Origin: Streptomyces sp. NRRL S-646
GTDB lineage: Bacteria > Actinomycetota > Actinomycetes > Streptomycetales > Streptomycetaceae
Length of the DNA: 64,000 bases
Direction of reading: 5' to 3'
Assembly: GCF_000720765.1 (NCBI RefSeq)
Contig: NZ_JODC01000019.1
Location: 78,320 to 142,319 of the forward strand
Position 1 is the first letter of the stretch. Every line of letters starts with the position of its first letter. A program made the translations under genes and the position numbers. The notes beneath the pieces were generated by a model. The model did no database searches, had not been told where the DNA came from, and saw nothing but the letters and a program-made list of their open reading frames with translations. Of this stretch, positions 41,015 through 50,822 are shown one piece after another.

Positions 41015-41386
41015 TCAGACCGCGACGAGGTCGACCACGAAGATCAGCGTCTCGCCCGGCTTGATCGCCGGCGTCGGGCTCTGGTTGCCGTAGGCCAGGT
41101 GGGCGGGGATCGTCAGCTGACGACGGCCGCCGACCTTCATGCCCTGCACACCCAGGTCCCAGCCCTTGATGACACGGCCGCCACCGAGCGGGAAGCGGAA
41201 CGGCGTCCCGCGGTTCCAGCTCGCGTCGAACTCCTCGCCGGTGCTGAAGGCGACGCCCACGTAGTGGACGGTGACGGTCTGGCCCGCCTGCGCCACAGCG
41301 CCGTCGCCCTCCCAGATGTCCTTGATCTCGAGGTCCGCCGGGGGCTCGCCGCCCGGGAAGTCGATCTCGGGCTTCTCGATGCTCAC
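41015..41386 (-). CDS. FKBP-type peptidyl-prolyl isomerase (cytoplasmic)
   Basis: 123 residues, a single FKBP domain: VTVHYVGVAFSTGEEFDASW, FPLGGGRVIKGWDLGVQGMK, RQLTIPAHLAYGNQ, and LIFVVDLVAV. No signal peptide. Catalyses proline cis-trans isomerisation in folding proteins. GTG at 41386 follows CAGGAGCTAG. It lies downstream of a lipoprotein FKBP gene in the same direction. Confidence 0.92.
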   Translation of the reverse strand: MSIEKPEIDFPGGEPPADLEIKDIWEGDGAVAQAGQTVTVHYVGVAFSTGEEFDASWNRGTPFRFPLGGGRVIKGWDLGVQGMKVGGRRQLTIPAHLAYGNQSPTPAIKPGETLIFVVDLVAV

Positions 41387-41446
41387 GTCTCTAGCTCCTG
41401 CTTGTCTTCGGAAAGGCAACACGCACAGTCTTACATCACCGAGCCG

Positions 41447-42448
41447 TTACATCTTGGCCAGGATGTCGACCGAGAAGACCAGCACGGAGTCCTTCTTGAT
41501 GCCGCTGCCGGCCGGCGGCTTGTCGCCGTAGCCCAGCTTCGGCGGAATGACGATGAGGACCCGGCTGCCGACCTTCTTGCCGGTCAGGCCCTGTCCCCAG
41601 CCCTTGACGACCTGCTGCAGCCCGAACGACGTCAGCGCCTTGCGGCTGTACGTCGAGTCGAACTCCTTGCCCGAGTCCCAGAACACGCCCTTGTACTGCA
41701 CGAGCACGCTGTCCTGTGCGCCGACCACGGGGCCGTCGCCCTCGATGATGTAGTTCGCCACCAGCTTGGTGGGCGCGGTCTTCTTGGGTACGTCGATGGA
41801 GGGCGCCGCGCCGTCGGTGTTGGTGCCGACCTTGGGCAGCGCCGCGTCCTTCTGCGGCACGTCCGTGCCCTTGGCGGAGCTCTTGGCGTTGAACGTGGCC
41901 TGCACGTCCACCACGAACACCAGCGTGTCGGTGCCCTTGATACCCGCCTGCGAGTTGCCCGACGTGCCGTACCCCCAGGTGGGCGGGACAGCCATCTGGA
42001 CGCGGCTGCCGGTCTTCTTGCCCGTCAGGCCGTACCGCCAGCCGTCGATGATGCTGCCCTCGGCGAGCTGGATGATCAGGGGCGTCTTGCGGTCGTAGGA
42101 GTTGTCGAAGACCTTCGCCGTGTTCCAGATCTGGCCGAGGTAATGGGCCTGCACATAGTCGTTCTCCGCGACCGTCTGCCCGCCGCCCGCGATGAGCGTC
42201 CTGACCGCGAGATTCTTCGACGGCTGGCCGGTGCCCTTGGCGACGGTCGGCTTCTCACCGAACTTCGTGCCCGCCGTGATCGCCGGCAGCGGTCCGTCGA
42301 CGATCTTCGGCGGCGGCGCGGCGGACGTGGCCGGTGCAGAGGGCGACGGACTCGCTTCGGCCTTGCTCGAGGCGGACTTGTCGTCACCGCATCCGGCGAG
42401 TGTGACCAGTCCTGCGGGTACGGCGATGAGAAGTGAGCGTCGGCGCAC
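41447..42448 (-). CDS. Lipoprotein with two FKBP-type prolyl isomerase domains
   Basis: 333 residues. Signal peptide with lipobox LAGC (MRRRSLLIAVPAGLVTLAGC), a Ser/Ala/Pro linker, then two FKBP domains (about 85-195, QAHYLGQIWNTAKVFDNSYD, and 230-333, VLVQYKGVFWDSGKEFDSTY). The second keeps more of the catalytic aromatic residues. It is predicted to be anchored outside the cytoplasmic membrane and to assist folding of exported proteins. GTG start at 42448. Confidence 0.92.
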   Translation of the reverse strand: MRRRSLLIAVPAGLVTLAGCGDDKSASSKAEASPSPSAPATSAAPPPKIVDGPLPAITAGTKFGEKPTVAKGTGQPSKNLAVRTLIAGGGQTVAENDYVQAHYLGQIWNTAKVFDNSYDRKTPLIIQLAEGSIIDGWRYGLTGKKTGSRVQMAVPPTWGYGTSGNSQAGIKGTDTLVFVVDVQATFNAKSSAKGTDVPQKDAALPKVGTNTDGAAPSIDVPKKTAPTKLVANYIIEGDGPVVGAQDSVLVQYKGVFWDSGKEFDSTYSRKALTSFGLQQVVKGWGQGLTGKKVGSRVLIVIPPKLGYGDKPPAGSGIKKDSVLVFSVDILAKM

Positions 42449-42510
42449 GGTAAAGGCCTCGTATCGGTCGATCTTGTGGATGGCGTGCGCGCAACTCTAC
42501 GGCGTGAGAA

Positions 42511-42539
42511 GGGCGCCGTACGGGAAACGTACGGCGCCC
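42511..42539. terminator. Terminator after pafA
   Basis: GGGCGCCGTACG and CGTACGGCGCCC form a perfect 12-bp stem around GGAAA, 45 bases past the pafA stop on the minus strand. Confidence 0.85.
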
Positions 42540-42583
42540 GTGTTGCGTTCCGGCCTTTCACCGGAACGCGTTGTTCACATAGC

Positions 42584-43945
42584 TCACATTCCTGCGATCA
42601 GCTTCTCCACCCGGTCGTCCACGGAACGGAACGGGTCCTTGCACAACACCGTGCGCTGCGCCTGGTCGTTGAGCTTCAGATGGACCCAGTCGACCGTGAA
42701 GTCCCGGCGCTGTTCCTGGGCCCTGCGGATGAAGTCACCGCGCAGCCGGGCCCGAGTGGTCTGCGGCGGAACGGACTTGCCCTCGAAGATCTTCAAGTCG
42801 TTGCAGATCCGCGCCGCTTGACCCTTCCTCTCGAGCAGGTAGTACAGGCCACGACGACGGTGAATGTCGTGGTACGCGAGGTCTATCTGCGCGACCCTCG
42901 GATGCGACATGGTCATGTTGTGCTTGGCCCGGTACCGCTCGATGAGCTTGTACTTCATCACCCAGTCGATCTCGGTGCCGATCCGGTCGAGGTCCTCCGC
43001 CTCGATCGCGTCCAGCGTGCGGCCCCACAGCTCCAGGACCTGCTCGACGATGCCGGTGCGGATACCGCGACGCTCGCAGAAGTCCACGGCCTTCTCGTAG
43101 TACTCGCGCTGCACCTCGAGCGCGGACGCCTCGCGGCCGCTGGCCAGGCGCACCTTGCGCCGGCCCGTGATGTCGTGGCTGACCTCACGGATCGCCCGGA
43201 TCGGGTTCTCCAGGGTCAGGTCCCGCATCACCGTGCCCGCCTCGATCATGCGCAGCACCAGGTCGGTCGCTCCGACCTTGAGCAGCATGGTCGTCTCGGA
43301 CATGTTCGAGTCGCCCACGATGACGTGCAGGCGACGGTAGCGCTCGGCGTCCGCGTGCGGCTCGTCGCGGGTGTTGATGATGGGCCTGGAACGGGTCGTC
43401 GCCGAGGAGACGCCCTCCCAGATGTGCTCGGCCCGCTGACTGACGCAGTACACCGCGCCCCGCGGAGTCTGCAGCACCTTGCCGGCACCGCACAGAAGCT
43501 GCCTCGTGACGAGGAACGGGATGAGAATGTCCGCGAGCCGGGAGAACTCCCCGTGGCGTGCGACGAGATAGTTCTCGTGGCAGCCGTAGGAGTTGCCCGC
43601 CGAGTCGGTGTTGTTCTTGAAGAGGTAGACGTCGCCCGCGATTCCCTCCTCGTGCAGGCGTCGTTCGGCGTCCACCAGGAGTCCTTCGAGAATGCGCTCG
43701 CCCGCTTTGTCGTGGGTGACCAGCTCGGTCACGTTGTCACATTCCGGTGTCGCGTATTCCGGATGTGAGCCCACGTCGAGATAGAGGCGGGCGCCGTTTC
43801 GCAGAAAGACATTGCTGCTGCGGCCCCATGACACGACACGGCGGAAGAGGTACCGCGCCACCTCGTCGGGAGACAGGCGGCGCTGTCCCCTGAACGTACA
43901 CGTGACGCCGTACTCGTTCTCCAGCCCGAAAATGCGGCGGTCCAT
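42584..43945 (-). CDS. pafA: Pup-protein ligase PafA
   Basis: 453 residues. Glutamine-synthetase-fold ligase: [20 protein letters not shown] with the catalytic Glu/Asn, [33 protein letters not shown], and [20 protein letters not shown] for ATP/Mg binding. It ATP-dependently links the Pup C-terminal glutamate to substrate lysines. Length and motifs fit functional PafA. ATG at 43945, nine bases after the stop of the MFS gene on the same strand. Confidence 0.96.
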   Translation of the reverse strand: MDRRIFGLENEYGVTCTFRGQRRLSPDEVARYLFRRVVSWGRSSNVFLRNGARLYLDVGSHPEYATPECDNVTELVTHDKAGERILEGLLVDAERRLHEEGIAGDVYLFKNNTDSAGNSYGCHENYLVARHGEFSRLADILIPFLVTRQLLCGAGKVLQTPRGAVYCVSQRAEHIWEGVSSATTRSRPIINTRDEPHADAERYRRLHVIVGDSNMSETTMLLKVGATDLVLRMIEAGTVMRDLTLENPIRAIREVSHDITGRRKVRLASGREASALEVQREYYEKAVDFCERRGIRTGIVEQVLELWGRTLDAIEAEDLDRIGTEIDWVMKYKLIERYRAKHNMTMSHPRVAQIDLAYHDIHRRRGLYYLLERKGQAARICNDLKIFEGKSVPPQTTRARLRGDFIRRAQEQRRDFTVDWVHLKLNDQAQRTVLCKDPFRSVDDRVEKLIAGM

Positions 43946-43954
43946 GACTGAACA

Positions 43955-45214
43955 TTACGCCCGATCCCCTGAGCTGAAACGGGGTTCGACGGCACGGTTT
44001 GGATCATTTTCCGATGAAGCCGCAACCACCGCACGCCCCGCGGGAGCTGCGAGGACCCGCCCGGTGGCCAGCAGAACCAGCAGCGACACGGCCCCAGCGA
44101 CACCCGGCACGGCGAACCCCCACACCGCCCCGCCCCACTCGACGACCGGGCCCGCCAGGCCCGTTCCCACCGAGGAACCCACCGTGAACGTCGTCACAAT
44201 CCACGAGAACGCCTCGGTGACCGTGCCACGCGGCGCATGCCGGTCGACGAGGACGAACGCACACGCCAGACACGGCGCAAGGAAGAGCCCCGCAACCGTC
44301 GCAAGCACCGTCATCACCACCGGACCCGGCATCAGAGTGAGCGGCAGATAACACACCGCCAGAAGCGCTACCAGCACCCGCAGTCGCCGCTCCGGCGCAC
44401 CACTCCACTGCCGCGCTCCGTACGCCGTACCACCCACGAGCGCTCCGAGGCCGATCGCCGCCATCAGCCAGCCGTACACCGCATCCCCACCATGACCGTC
44501 CGCATACGCCACGGCCGCGACCGCAATGGAACCCAGCGCCATCCCCACCGCCAGGAACGCACCCAGCAGCACAAGCAGGCCCGGCGAGCGCAACGCACCC
44601 AGCCAGTGCGCCTCCCGCGGCGCCGAACGCCACGCGCGCGAGGGCGGTGAGACGACCACGGAGAGGGCGCCCAGCACTCCGACGACGTTGATGAGCACCA
44701 GCGCCGCCTGAGCCGACCACAACGACACGCACAGCGTCACCAGCAACGGGCCGACGGTGAACATGACTTCCTGGGCGACGGCATCCAACGCGTACGCCGT
44801 CTGCACCTGCCCCTCGCCGCGCAGCACCGAGGACCACAGCGCCCGCAGACCGCCCTCCAAGGGCGGAGTGAACAGCCCGGCGAGCGCCACGCACGTGTAC
44901 GCGAGCACCGGCGGATCGATGCCGACGAAGGCGAACCCGGACATGGCAAGGGCAGAGCCGAGCGCGGCGGGCAGCTGAACACGCGGCTGCCCGTACAGAT
45001 CCACCAGCCGCCCCAGCAACGGCTGCCCCACCGCGTTGGCGACCCCGTACACCGCCGCGAGCCCACCGGCCAGACTGTAGGTTCCGCCCTCCGCCCGCAC
45101 GAACAGCACGACCGCGATCGCAGCGACCGCACACGGCAGCCGCCCCACCAGCGTGCCGGCGAGCAGACGCGCGGCGTGCCGGGTCCTGAGGATCTCCACG
45201 TATCCCGCAGCCAT
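43955..45214 (-). CDS. Major facilitator superfamily transporter
   Basis: About 419 residues, 12 membrane helices. The MFS loop between helices 2 and 3 appears as GQPLLGRLVDLYGQPRVQLP. ATG at 45214 follows GAGGGGAGC. It is divergent from a LacI regulator with an inverted repeat in between, suggesting local control. Substrate unknown; similar MFS genes are found beside pafA in Streptomyces. It is upstream of pafA with nine bases between, so pafA may be partly cotranscribed with it. Confidence 0.85.
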   Translation of the reverse strand: MAAGYVEILRTRHAARLLAGTLVGRLPCAVAAIAVVLFVRAEGGTYSLAGGLAAVYGVANAVGQPLLGRLVDLYGQPRVQLPAALGSALAMSGFAFVGIDPPVLAYTCVALAGLFTPPLEGGLRALWSSVLRGEGQVQTAYALDAVAQEVMFTVGPLLVTLCVSLWSAQAALVLINVVGVLGALSVVVSPPSRAWRSAPREAHWLGALRSPGLLVLLGAFLAVGMALGSIAVAAVAYADGHGGDAVYGWLMAAIGLGALVGGTAYGARQWSGAPERRLRVLVALLAVCYLPLTLMPGPVVMTVLATVAGLFLAPCLACAFVLVDRHAPRGTVTEAFSWIVTTFTVGSSVGTGLAGPVVEWGGAVWGFAVPGVAGAVSLLVLLATGRVLAAPAGRAVVAASSENDPNRAVEPRFSSGDRA

Positions 45215-45250
45215 GTCCGCTCCCCTCACCCGGACCAACGCCGGAAGTTT

Positions 45251-45277
45251 TACGTATAACGTCCGCTCTCATACGTA
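45251..45277. promoter_or_regulatory. Inverted repeat in the MFS/LacI divergent promoter
   Basis: TACGTAT (45251-45257) and ATACGTA (45271-45277) are perfect inverted copies 13 bases apart. The spacing allows binding by a dimeric regulator; LacI-family sites are usually closer, so it may instead overlap two back-to-back promoters (TTATAC on the minus strand). Confidence 0.5.
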
Positions 45278-45372
45278 CCATGTGCGCTGTTCACCAGTCC
45301 AGACGACCGGAGTGAGCCGCAGGGCTGGAGCGCCCCGAGGCGAACGACCAGAAGACAAGGAGCAGGCCCACG

Positions 45373-46389
45373 GTGGCACCAGGCAGCACCCGCCCCACCA
45401 GCCGAGACGTCGCCCAGGCCGCCGGCGTCTCCCAGGCCGCGGTCTCCCTGGTACTCGGCGACAAATGGCGCGGCCGCGTCTCGGCCGCGACCGCCGAACG
45501 CGTACGAGAGGCCGCCCGCGACCTCGGCTACCGGCCCAACCTCGCCGCCCGCAACCTCCGCCTGGGCCGCACCCGCACCGTGCTCCTCGTCGTCCCGGCA
45601 CTGACGACGGAATTCTTCGCCGGCGTGTACACAGGCGCCGCCCGCGTCGCCGCCGACCACGGCTTCGGCGTCGTCCTCTACCCCTCCCCCGAAGGCATCG
45701 GCCCCGCCCGCGACCCCTTCGCCTCCGCCCAGGCCGCCCTCGACGGCGTCATCGCCTCCTCCATGGCCGCCGACGCCCTCACCGCCATCCGCGGCGACCA
45801 ACTCCCCCTGGTGATGCTCGACAGCGACCCGCAGGGCAGTCTGGGCGCGGCCACAGTGAACCTCGACATCACGGACGGAGTCCGCCAGGTCGCCGAACAC
45901 CTGCTGGGCCTGGGCCATCGCCGCTTCCTGCACCTGGCGGCAGACGTGGCGTCCTGGACCTTCGAGGTGCGCGCGCGTGAACTGGCCGCACGAGTCGGCG
46001 CCGTCCCGGGCACATCACTACGGACGGCCCGCGCCCCGATCTCCATCGACGGCGCCCTGACCGCCGCCGAAGCAGCCCTGTCCGCCCCCGGACCACGACC
46101 CACCGCCCTGGTCTGCGACGACGACAAACTCGCCGCCGGCGCCTACAAGGCAGCCCGCCGCCTCGGCCTGCGCATCCCCGACGACATCTCAGTCACCGGC
46201 CTCGACGACCTCGCCCTCGCCACCGCCCTCGACCCCGAACTGACGACCGTACGCCTCGATGCCGAGCTCTTCGGCGAGCACGGCATGAAAGCCCTGCTGG
46301 CCGTCCTGGAGGGGCGTCTGCCCGAGGCGGGCGACATCCCCGTCGAACTGGTCGTACGGGGCTCCACGGCCCCGCCCAGCCCCTCCTGA
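45373..46389 (+). CDS. LacI family transcriptional regulator
   Basis: 338 residues. N-terminal LacI HTH with hinge (SRDVAQAAGVSQAAVSLVLG, RVREAARDLGYRPNLAARNL) and a sugar-binding-like effector domain (LVVPALTTEFFAGVYTGAAR, DDISVTGLDDLALATALDPE). GTG at 45373 follows AAGGAGC. It is divergent from the MFS gene and probably regulates it. Confidence 0.92.
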   Translation: MAPGSTRPTSRDVAQAAGVSQAAVSLVLGDKWRGRVSAATAERVREAARDLGYRPNLAARNLRLGRTRTVLLVVPALTTEFFAGVYTGAARVAADHGFGVVLYPSPEGIGPARDPFASAQAALDGVIASSMAADALTAIRGDQLPLVMLDSDPQGSLGAATVNLDITDGVRQVAEHLLGLGHRRFLHLAADVASWTFEVRARELAARVGAVPGTSLRTARAPISIDGALTAAEAALSAPGPRPTALVCDDDKLAAGAYKAARRLGLRIPDDISVTGLDDLALATALDPELTTVRLDAELFGEHGMKALLAVLEGRLPEAGDIPVELVVRGSTAPPSPS

Positions 46390-46395
46390 ACGCCC

Positions 46396-46427
46396 TGTGC
46401 CCCGGCCGCATCGACGACCGGGGCACA
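46396..46427. terminator. Convergent terminator between lacI and prcA
   Basis: TGTGCCCCGG and CCGGGGCACA form a perfect 10-bp stem with a 12-base loop directly between the two convergent stop codons. Confidence 0.8.
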
Positions 46428-46454
46428 CAAGGAGCGGGGTGGGGGTGAGGCGGA

Positions 46455-47207
46455 CTACTCCTCGTCCGAGCCCTCCTCCGCGCTGCTCTCGGCCTCGGTG
46501 GACGCTCCGTCGACCTCCAGAAGCCGGGCCAGCTGGCGCCCCACGATCCGCTTGAACTTCCGGGCCTGCGGACGCGTACGGTCCAGCACCGCGACCTCCA
46601 GACGCTCGGCGGGGATCTCCCGCTGCGTACCGTTCGTATCGCGGGACAGAGCCTGCACGGCCAGCTTCAGCCCCTCCGCGAGGGACATACCCTCACGGTG
46701 CTGCTGATCGAGATAGGTACTGATCTGCTCAGAATTACCACCGACCGCGACCGAACCGTGCTCGTCCACGATCGACCCGTCATGCGGCAACCGATAGATC
46801 TGGTCACCCTCAGGCGTCTCGCCCACCTCGGCAACGACCAACTCCACCTCGTACGGCTTCTCGGCCGCACTGGAAAAGATCGTGCCCAGCGTCTGCGCAT
46901 AGACGTTGGCGAGACCGCGAGCGGTCACGTCATCACGGTCATAGGTGTAACCACGAAGATCGGCATACCGCACACCGCCGATCCGCAGATTCTCGTACTC
47001 GTTGTACTTGCCGGCGGCCGCAAAACCGATCCGGTCATAGATCTCGCTGAACTTGTGCAGCGCACGGGACGGGTTCTCGCCGACGAAGACGATGCCGTCG
47101 GCATACTGCAACACGACCAGGCTGCGACCACGGGCGATGCCCTTGCGGGCGTACTCCGCCCGGTCGGCCATGGCCTGCTGGGGTGAGACATAGAACGGCG
47201 TCGACAC
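46455..47207 (-). CDS. prcA: 20S proteasome alpha subunit PrcA
   Basis: 250 residues. The N terminus [20 protein letters not shown] and [20 protein letters not shown] are the actinobacterial alpha-subunit signature; no catalytic Thr is exposed. The C-terminal tail is strongly acidic ([12 protein letters not shown]). It forms the outer rings that gate the core. GTG start at 47207. It follows prcB on the same strand with a 61-base gap. Confidence 0.96.
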   Translation of the reverse strand: MSTPFYVSPQQAMADRAEYARKGIARGRSLVVLQYADGIVFVGENPSRALHKFSEIYDRIGFAAAGKYNEYENLRIGGVRYADLRGYTYDRDDVTARGLANVYAQTLGTIFSSAAEKPYEVELVVAEVGETPEGDQIYRLPHDGSIVDEHGSVAVGGNSEQISTYLDQQHREGMSLAEGLKLAVQALSRDTNGTQREIPAERLEVAVLDRTRPQARKFKRIVGRQLARLLEVDGASTEAESSAEEGSDEE

Positions 47208-47268
47208 CGGTTATCCGTCCCTTTCTGTCGAAGTCACGCGATCACCTTCGTAAGAGCCGGTCACCCGG

Positions 47269-48114
47269 CTACAGCAGAGCGGCCCGCGGACCGTCAGGCT
47301 GCTCCAGCCGCCGCGCCAGAATCGAGCGGGCGATCTCGGAGGACTCGTCCTCCGTCAGCCGACGGAAGCCGTCCTCGGTGATCACGGTCACGATCGGATA
47401 GATCCGGCGGGCGACATCGGGACCACCAGTCGCCGAGTCGTCGTCAGCCGCGTCATACAGAGCCTGCACCACGAGCGTCGTGGCCTCGGCCTCGGACAAG
47501 TCGTCACGGAAAAGCTTCTTCATGGCACCGCGCGCAAAGATCGAACCGGAGCCCGTGGCCGCATACCCATGCTCCTCGGAGCGGCCGCCCGTCACGTCAT
47601 ACGAGAAAATGCGCCCCTTCGCGCGGTCCACGTCGAAACCCGCGAAGAGGGGAACCACGGCCAAGCCCTGCATGGCCATGCCCAGGTTGGAACGAATCAT
47701 GGTCGACAGCCGGTTCGCCTTGCCCTCCAACGAGAGCTGCGCCCCCTCGACCTTCTCGAAGTGCTCCAGCTCCAGCTGGAACAGCTTGACCATCTCCACA
47801 GCCAGACCGGCCGTACCCGCGATACCCACCGCCGAGTACTCATCGGCCGGGAACACCTTCTCGATGTCCCGCTGCGCGATGACGTTGCCCATGGTGGCGC
47901 GACGGTCACCGGCCAGCACGACACCACCCGGGAACGTGACACCCACGATGGTCGTCCCGTGCGGCGCCTCGATCACACCCTGCGTCGGGGGCAGCTGCCG
48001 GTTCCCCGGAAGCATCTCCGGCTGATGATCGGACAGGAAGTCCATGAAGGACGACGACCCAGGCGTCAGGAAGGCAGCTGGTAGACGCCCGGTGCTACGA
48101 GTGTTGGCTTCCAC
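47269..48114 (-). CDS. prcB: 20S proteasome beta subunit PrcB (precursor)
   Basis: 281 residues. A 53-residue propeptide ends in EAPHG, and the mature protein starts with Thr54 ([20 protein letters not shown]), the N-terminal nucleophile; Lys/Asp partners follow in [11 protein letters not shown] at 48114 follows GGAAGGATCC and gives the standard Streptomyces start [20 protein letters not shown]. The first 49 bases overlap the end of the HNH endonuclease gene. Confidence 0.97.
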   Translation of the reverse strand: MEANTRSTGRLPAAFLTPGSSSFMDFLSDHQPEMLPGNRQLPPTQGVIEAPHGTTIVGVTFPGGVVLAGDRRATMGNVIAQRDIEKVFPADEYSAVGIAGTAGLAVEMVKLFQLELEHFEKVEGAQLSLEGKANRLSTMIRSNLGMAMQGLAVVPLFAGFDVDRAKGRIFSYDVTGGRSEEHGYAATGSGSIFARGAMKKLFRDDLSEAEATTLVVQALYDAADDDSATGGPDVARRIYPIVTVITEDGFRRLTEDESSEIARSILARRLEQPDGPRAALL

Positions 48115-48659
48115 GTGGATCCTTCCAAGTAGGCAGCAACCCGACGGGCAGCGTCGGGATCGTCTCCCAATTTGCCGATGGCCGAATTGCCGTTGAAGCA
48201 CAGTACGCCACGGACCCTACCCGTCGAATGGCAGTGATCCACATGCACAGCCGGAGCCTTCAGACAGATCACGCAGAGCCCCATCTGAGAGGCAACCATC
48301 TCGTCCCGTTCGGCTTCGGTCATCCCGTACTGACGCTTGAGATGTCCCGCACGGCCCTTGGCTGCCCGGCACGCCTTGCAACTCGTTGACAGGCCATCGG
48401 AGGCCGTCGCATTGCGATGCCACTCGCTGTGGGGCTTGACCTCCCCGCAGCTCCGGCAGAACTTGTGGCCCTCGGGTGTCTCCACTCGTGGCCGGACGTT
48501 TTTTCCCTTCGCCAGTTGCCGCTCCTGGTGGTAGGCCGCCCAGCACTCCCGGCAGTAGGCCTGCAACCCATCGCGGGCTGACTTGTTCCCAGCGAAGGCT
48601 GCCCGCGGCTTGGACGCCTTGCACCGCGAGCAGCGCTTCCCTCGTTCTTCGCTTGCCAA
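48066..48659 (-). CDS. HNH (recombination endonuclease VII-like) protein inside the proteasome operon
   Basis: 197 residues. Two zinc-finger-like segments, each with two Cys pairs (CSRCK...YCREC, about 6-40; FCRSCGEVK...SCKAC, about 67-95), are followed by an endonuclease VII fold ([39 protein letters not shown]) with the HxDHCH metal and catalytic cluster. It lies between pup and prcB on the same strand, with its 3' end overlapping the prcB start by 49 bases. Codon use is less GC-biased than that of prcB. The repeated zinc fingers suggest DNA binding; its role with the proteasome is unknown. Confidence 0.88.
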   Translation of the reverse strand: MASEERGKRCSRCKASKPRAAFAGNKSARDGLQAYCRECWAAYHQERQLAKGKNVRPRVETPEGHKFCRSCGEVKPHSEWHRNATASDGLSTSCKACRAAKGRAGHLKRQYGMTEAERDEMVASQMGLCVICLKAPAVHVDHCHSTGRVRGVLCFNGNSAIGKLGDDPDAARRVAAYLEGSTWKPTLVAPGVYQLPS

Positions 48660-48692
48660 GCCCAGATACCCCCGCCACCTTCGATTCGAAGG

Positions 48693-48908
48693 TTACTGGC
48701 CGCCCTTCTGAACGAAACTCCGAACGAAGTCCTCCGCATTTTCCTCGAGGACGTCGTCAATCTCGTCCAGGACGGAGTCCACGTCATCGCTCAGCTTCTC
48801 CTGGCGCTCCTTGAGGTCTTCGGATGCCTGCGCCTCGGGCGCCTCCTCGACCTCCTCCGTGGAGCGCGTCGCCTTCTGCTGGCCGCCGCCGGTGTCCTTG
48901 GTCGCCAT
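48693..48908 (-). CDS. pup: Prokaryotic ubiquitin-like protein Pup
   Basis: 71 residues. The central region (EDLKERQEKLSDDVDSVLDE) forms the helix bound by Arc, and the protein ends VRSFVQKGGQ. The terminal Gln must be deamidated by Dop before PafA can use it. It lies 33 bases upstream of the HNH gene. ATG at 48908. Confidence 0.97.
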   Translation of the reverse strand: MATKDTGGGQQKATRSTEEVEEAPEAQASEDLKERQEKLSDDVDSVLDEIDDVLEENAEDFVRSFVQKGGQ

Positions 48909-48941
48909 AACCCCTCACCCCGCTCGGTTCGACGTTCTTGA

Positions 48942-48965
48942 TCAGACCCTACAAGCAGGGTCTGA
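48942..48965. promoter_or_regulatory. Hairpin between dop and pup
   Basis: TCAGACCCT and AGGGTCTGA are perfect 9-base inverted copies with a 6-base loop, about 34 bases before the pup start. It could act as an operator, an mRNA-stabilising stem in the pup leader, or a weak terminator between dop and pup. Confidence 0.5.
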
Positions 48966-49065
48966 CATCGGCCCCGCAGTTGCTACAACGTACGGGGGCC
49001 ATCTCGATGATTCCCGGACGTCGGGTTTTCCACCCTGCCGGGACGGGTCGGTCCCGTGTACTCCC

Positions 49066-50577
49066 TCAGCCGCCCGACAGCACCCTGACCAGGTCTTCCG
49101 CTGTGCGGCAGCGGTCGAGGAGTTCCTTGACGTGATTTCGCGTTCCGCGAAGCGGTTCGAGGGTTGGGACGCGTTGGAGGGAGTCCCGGCCCGGGAGGTC
49201 GAAGATCACGGAGTCCCAGGAGGCCGCGGCGACGTCGTCCGCGTACTGCTCCAGGCAGCGTCCGCGGAAGTAGGCGCGGGTGTCCTCCGGGGGCTTCGTA
49301 CGGGCCCTCTCGACCTCGTTCTCGTCCAGGAGGCGCTTCATGCGGCCGCGGGCCGCGAGACGGTTGTAGAGGCCCTTTTCGGGGCGTACGTCGGCGTACT
49401 GGAGGTCGAGGAGGTGGAGCTTTGCGGCGTCCCAGTCGAGACCGTCGCGGCGCCGGTAGCCCTCCATGAGTTCGCGTTTGGCGACCCAGTCGAGTTCGCC
49501 GGCGAGGCTCATGGGGTCGTTCTCCAGGCGGTTGAGGGTGTCTTCCCAGCGGGCCAGGACGTCCTTGGTCTGGTCGTCGGCATCCGCGCCGAAGCGTTCT
49601 TCGACGTATTTGCGGGAGAGCTCGAAGTACTCCATCTGGAGCTGGACCGCGGTGAGTGTGCGGCCGCTGCGGAGGGTGACGAGGCGCTTGAGTGTGGGGT
49701 CGTGGGAGACCTGGTGGAGGGTGCGGACGGGCTGGTCCACGGCCAGGTCGACGGCGATGAAGCCGTCTTCGATCATCGACAGCACCAGGGCGGTGGTGCC
49801 CAGCTTGAGGTAGGTCGAGATCTCGGAGAGGTTCGCGTCGCCGATGATGACGTGCAGGCGGCGGTACTTCTCCGCGTCGGCGTGCGGCTCGTCGCGGGTG
49901 TTGATGATGGGGCGTTTGAGGGTGGTTTCGAGGCCGACCTCGACCTCGAAGTAGTCGGCGCGCTGGCTGAGCTGGAAGCCGTGTTCGTGGCCGTCCTGGC
50001 CGATGCCGACGCGGCCTGCTCCGGTGACGACCTGGCGGGAGACGAAGAAGGGCGTGAGGTGGCGCACGATGTCCGAGAAGGGGGTTTCCCGCTTCATCAG
50101 GTAGTTCTCGTGTGTGCCGTAGGAGGCGCCCTTGTTGTCGGTGTTGTTCTTGTAGAGGTGGATCGGCTGGGCGCCCGGCAGCGCGGCCGCACGCTCCGCG
50201 GCCTCCGCCATGATGCGTTCGCCGGCCTTGTCCCAGAGGACGGCGTCGCGGGGGTTGGTGACCTCGGGGGAGCTGTATTCGGGGTGTGCGTGGTCGACGT
50301 AGAGTCGTGCGCCGTTGGTGAGGATCACGTTGGCGAGGCCGATGTCCTCGTCGGTGAGCTGGCTGGCGTCGGCGGCCTCGCGGGCGAGGTCGAAGCCTCG
50401 CGCGTCGCGCAGCGGGTTCTCCTCCTCGAAGTCCCAGCGGGCCCGGCGGGCCCGGTGCATCGCCGCCGCGTAGGCGTTGACGATCTGGGACGAGGTGAGC
50501 ATGGCATTGGCGTTGGGGTGGCCGGGGACGGAGATGCCGTACTCCGTCTCGATGCCCATTACTCGCCGTACGGTCAT
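49066..50577 (-). CDS. dop: Pup deamidase/depupylase Dop
   Basis: 503 residues. Same fold as Paf[41 protein letters not shown] with the catalytic Asp region, [17 protein letters not shown] and [20 protein letters not shown]. The longer length and the Dop-specific insert (about 40-80) separate it from PafA. It deamidates Pup-Gln to Pup-Glu and removes Pup from substrates. ATG at 50577, 157 bases upstream of pup on the same strand. Confidence 0.96.
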   Translation of the reverse strand: MTVRRVMGIETEYGISVPGHPNANAMLTSSQIVNAYAAAMHRARRARWDFEEENPLRDARGFDLAREAADASQLTDEDIGLANVILTNGARLYVDHAHPEYSSPEVTNPRDAVLWDKAGERIMAEAAERAAALPGAQPIHLYKNNTDNKGASYGTHENYLMKRETPFSDIVRHLTPFFVSRQVVTGAGRVGIGQDGHEHGFQLSQRADYFEVEVGLETTLKRPIINTRDEPHADAEKYRRLHVIIGDANLSEISTYLKLGTTALVLSMIEDGFIAVDLAVDQPVRTLHQVSHDPTLKRLVTLRSGRTLTAVQLQMEYFELSRKYVEERFGADADDQTKDVLARWEDTLNRLENDPMSLAGELDWVAKRELMEGYRRRDGLDWDAAKLHLLDLQYADVRPEKGLYNRLAARGRMKRLLDENEVERARTKPPEDTRAYFRGRCLEQYADDVAAASWDSVIFDLPGRDSLQRVPTLEPLRGTRNHVKELLDRCRTAEDLVRVLSGG

Positions 50578-50781
50578 GCGGCCCTCCTTGCCCGGCGCTG
50601 CCCTCGGTCGGGGGCGGCGCTCAAGTACCGCTGGCGCTCCGGTGCGTGTGCGGTGCCCGTCCCCGCACTGCGCGACTCGGCGGTACCGAAGAGCCTAGAA
50701 CGGCTTTGCGCTGGTGGGGAGATCATTTGCGTCATTGCCTTGCGCGCCTCTTGTTGCGGTCTTGGCCTGAAAAACAGTCGA

Positions 50782-50816
50782 CTGCGGGTACCCGGTGAGG
50801 GCACCCGCAGCCGCCC
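50782..50816 (-). terminator. Intrinsic terminator after arc
   Basis: On the minus strand CTGCGGGTGCCC pairs with GGGTACCCGCAG (one bulge), followed by GTCGACTGTTTTTC. The run of five T residues is unusual for Streptomyces and marks a strong intrinsic terminator. It separates arc from dop, so arc is its own transcript. Confidence 0.75.
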
Positions 50817-50822
50817 TGTTTT

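Noticed and set aside
47226..47240. TTTCTGTCG half of the TetR palindrome between prcA and prcB
   Set aside because: Only one half-site is present; the following bases AAGTCACG do not form the GACAG partner.
50135..50156. TTGTCGGTG followed by a TAG box, like a PafBC promoter
   Set aside because: It lies inside dop on the antisense strand, the spacing to TAnnnT is off, and no gene starts nearby.
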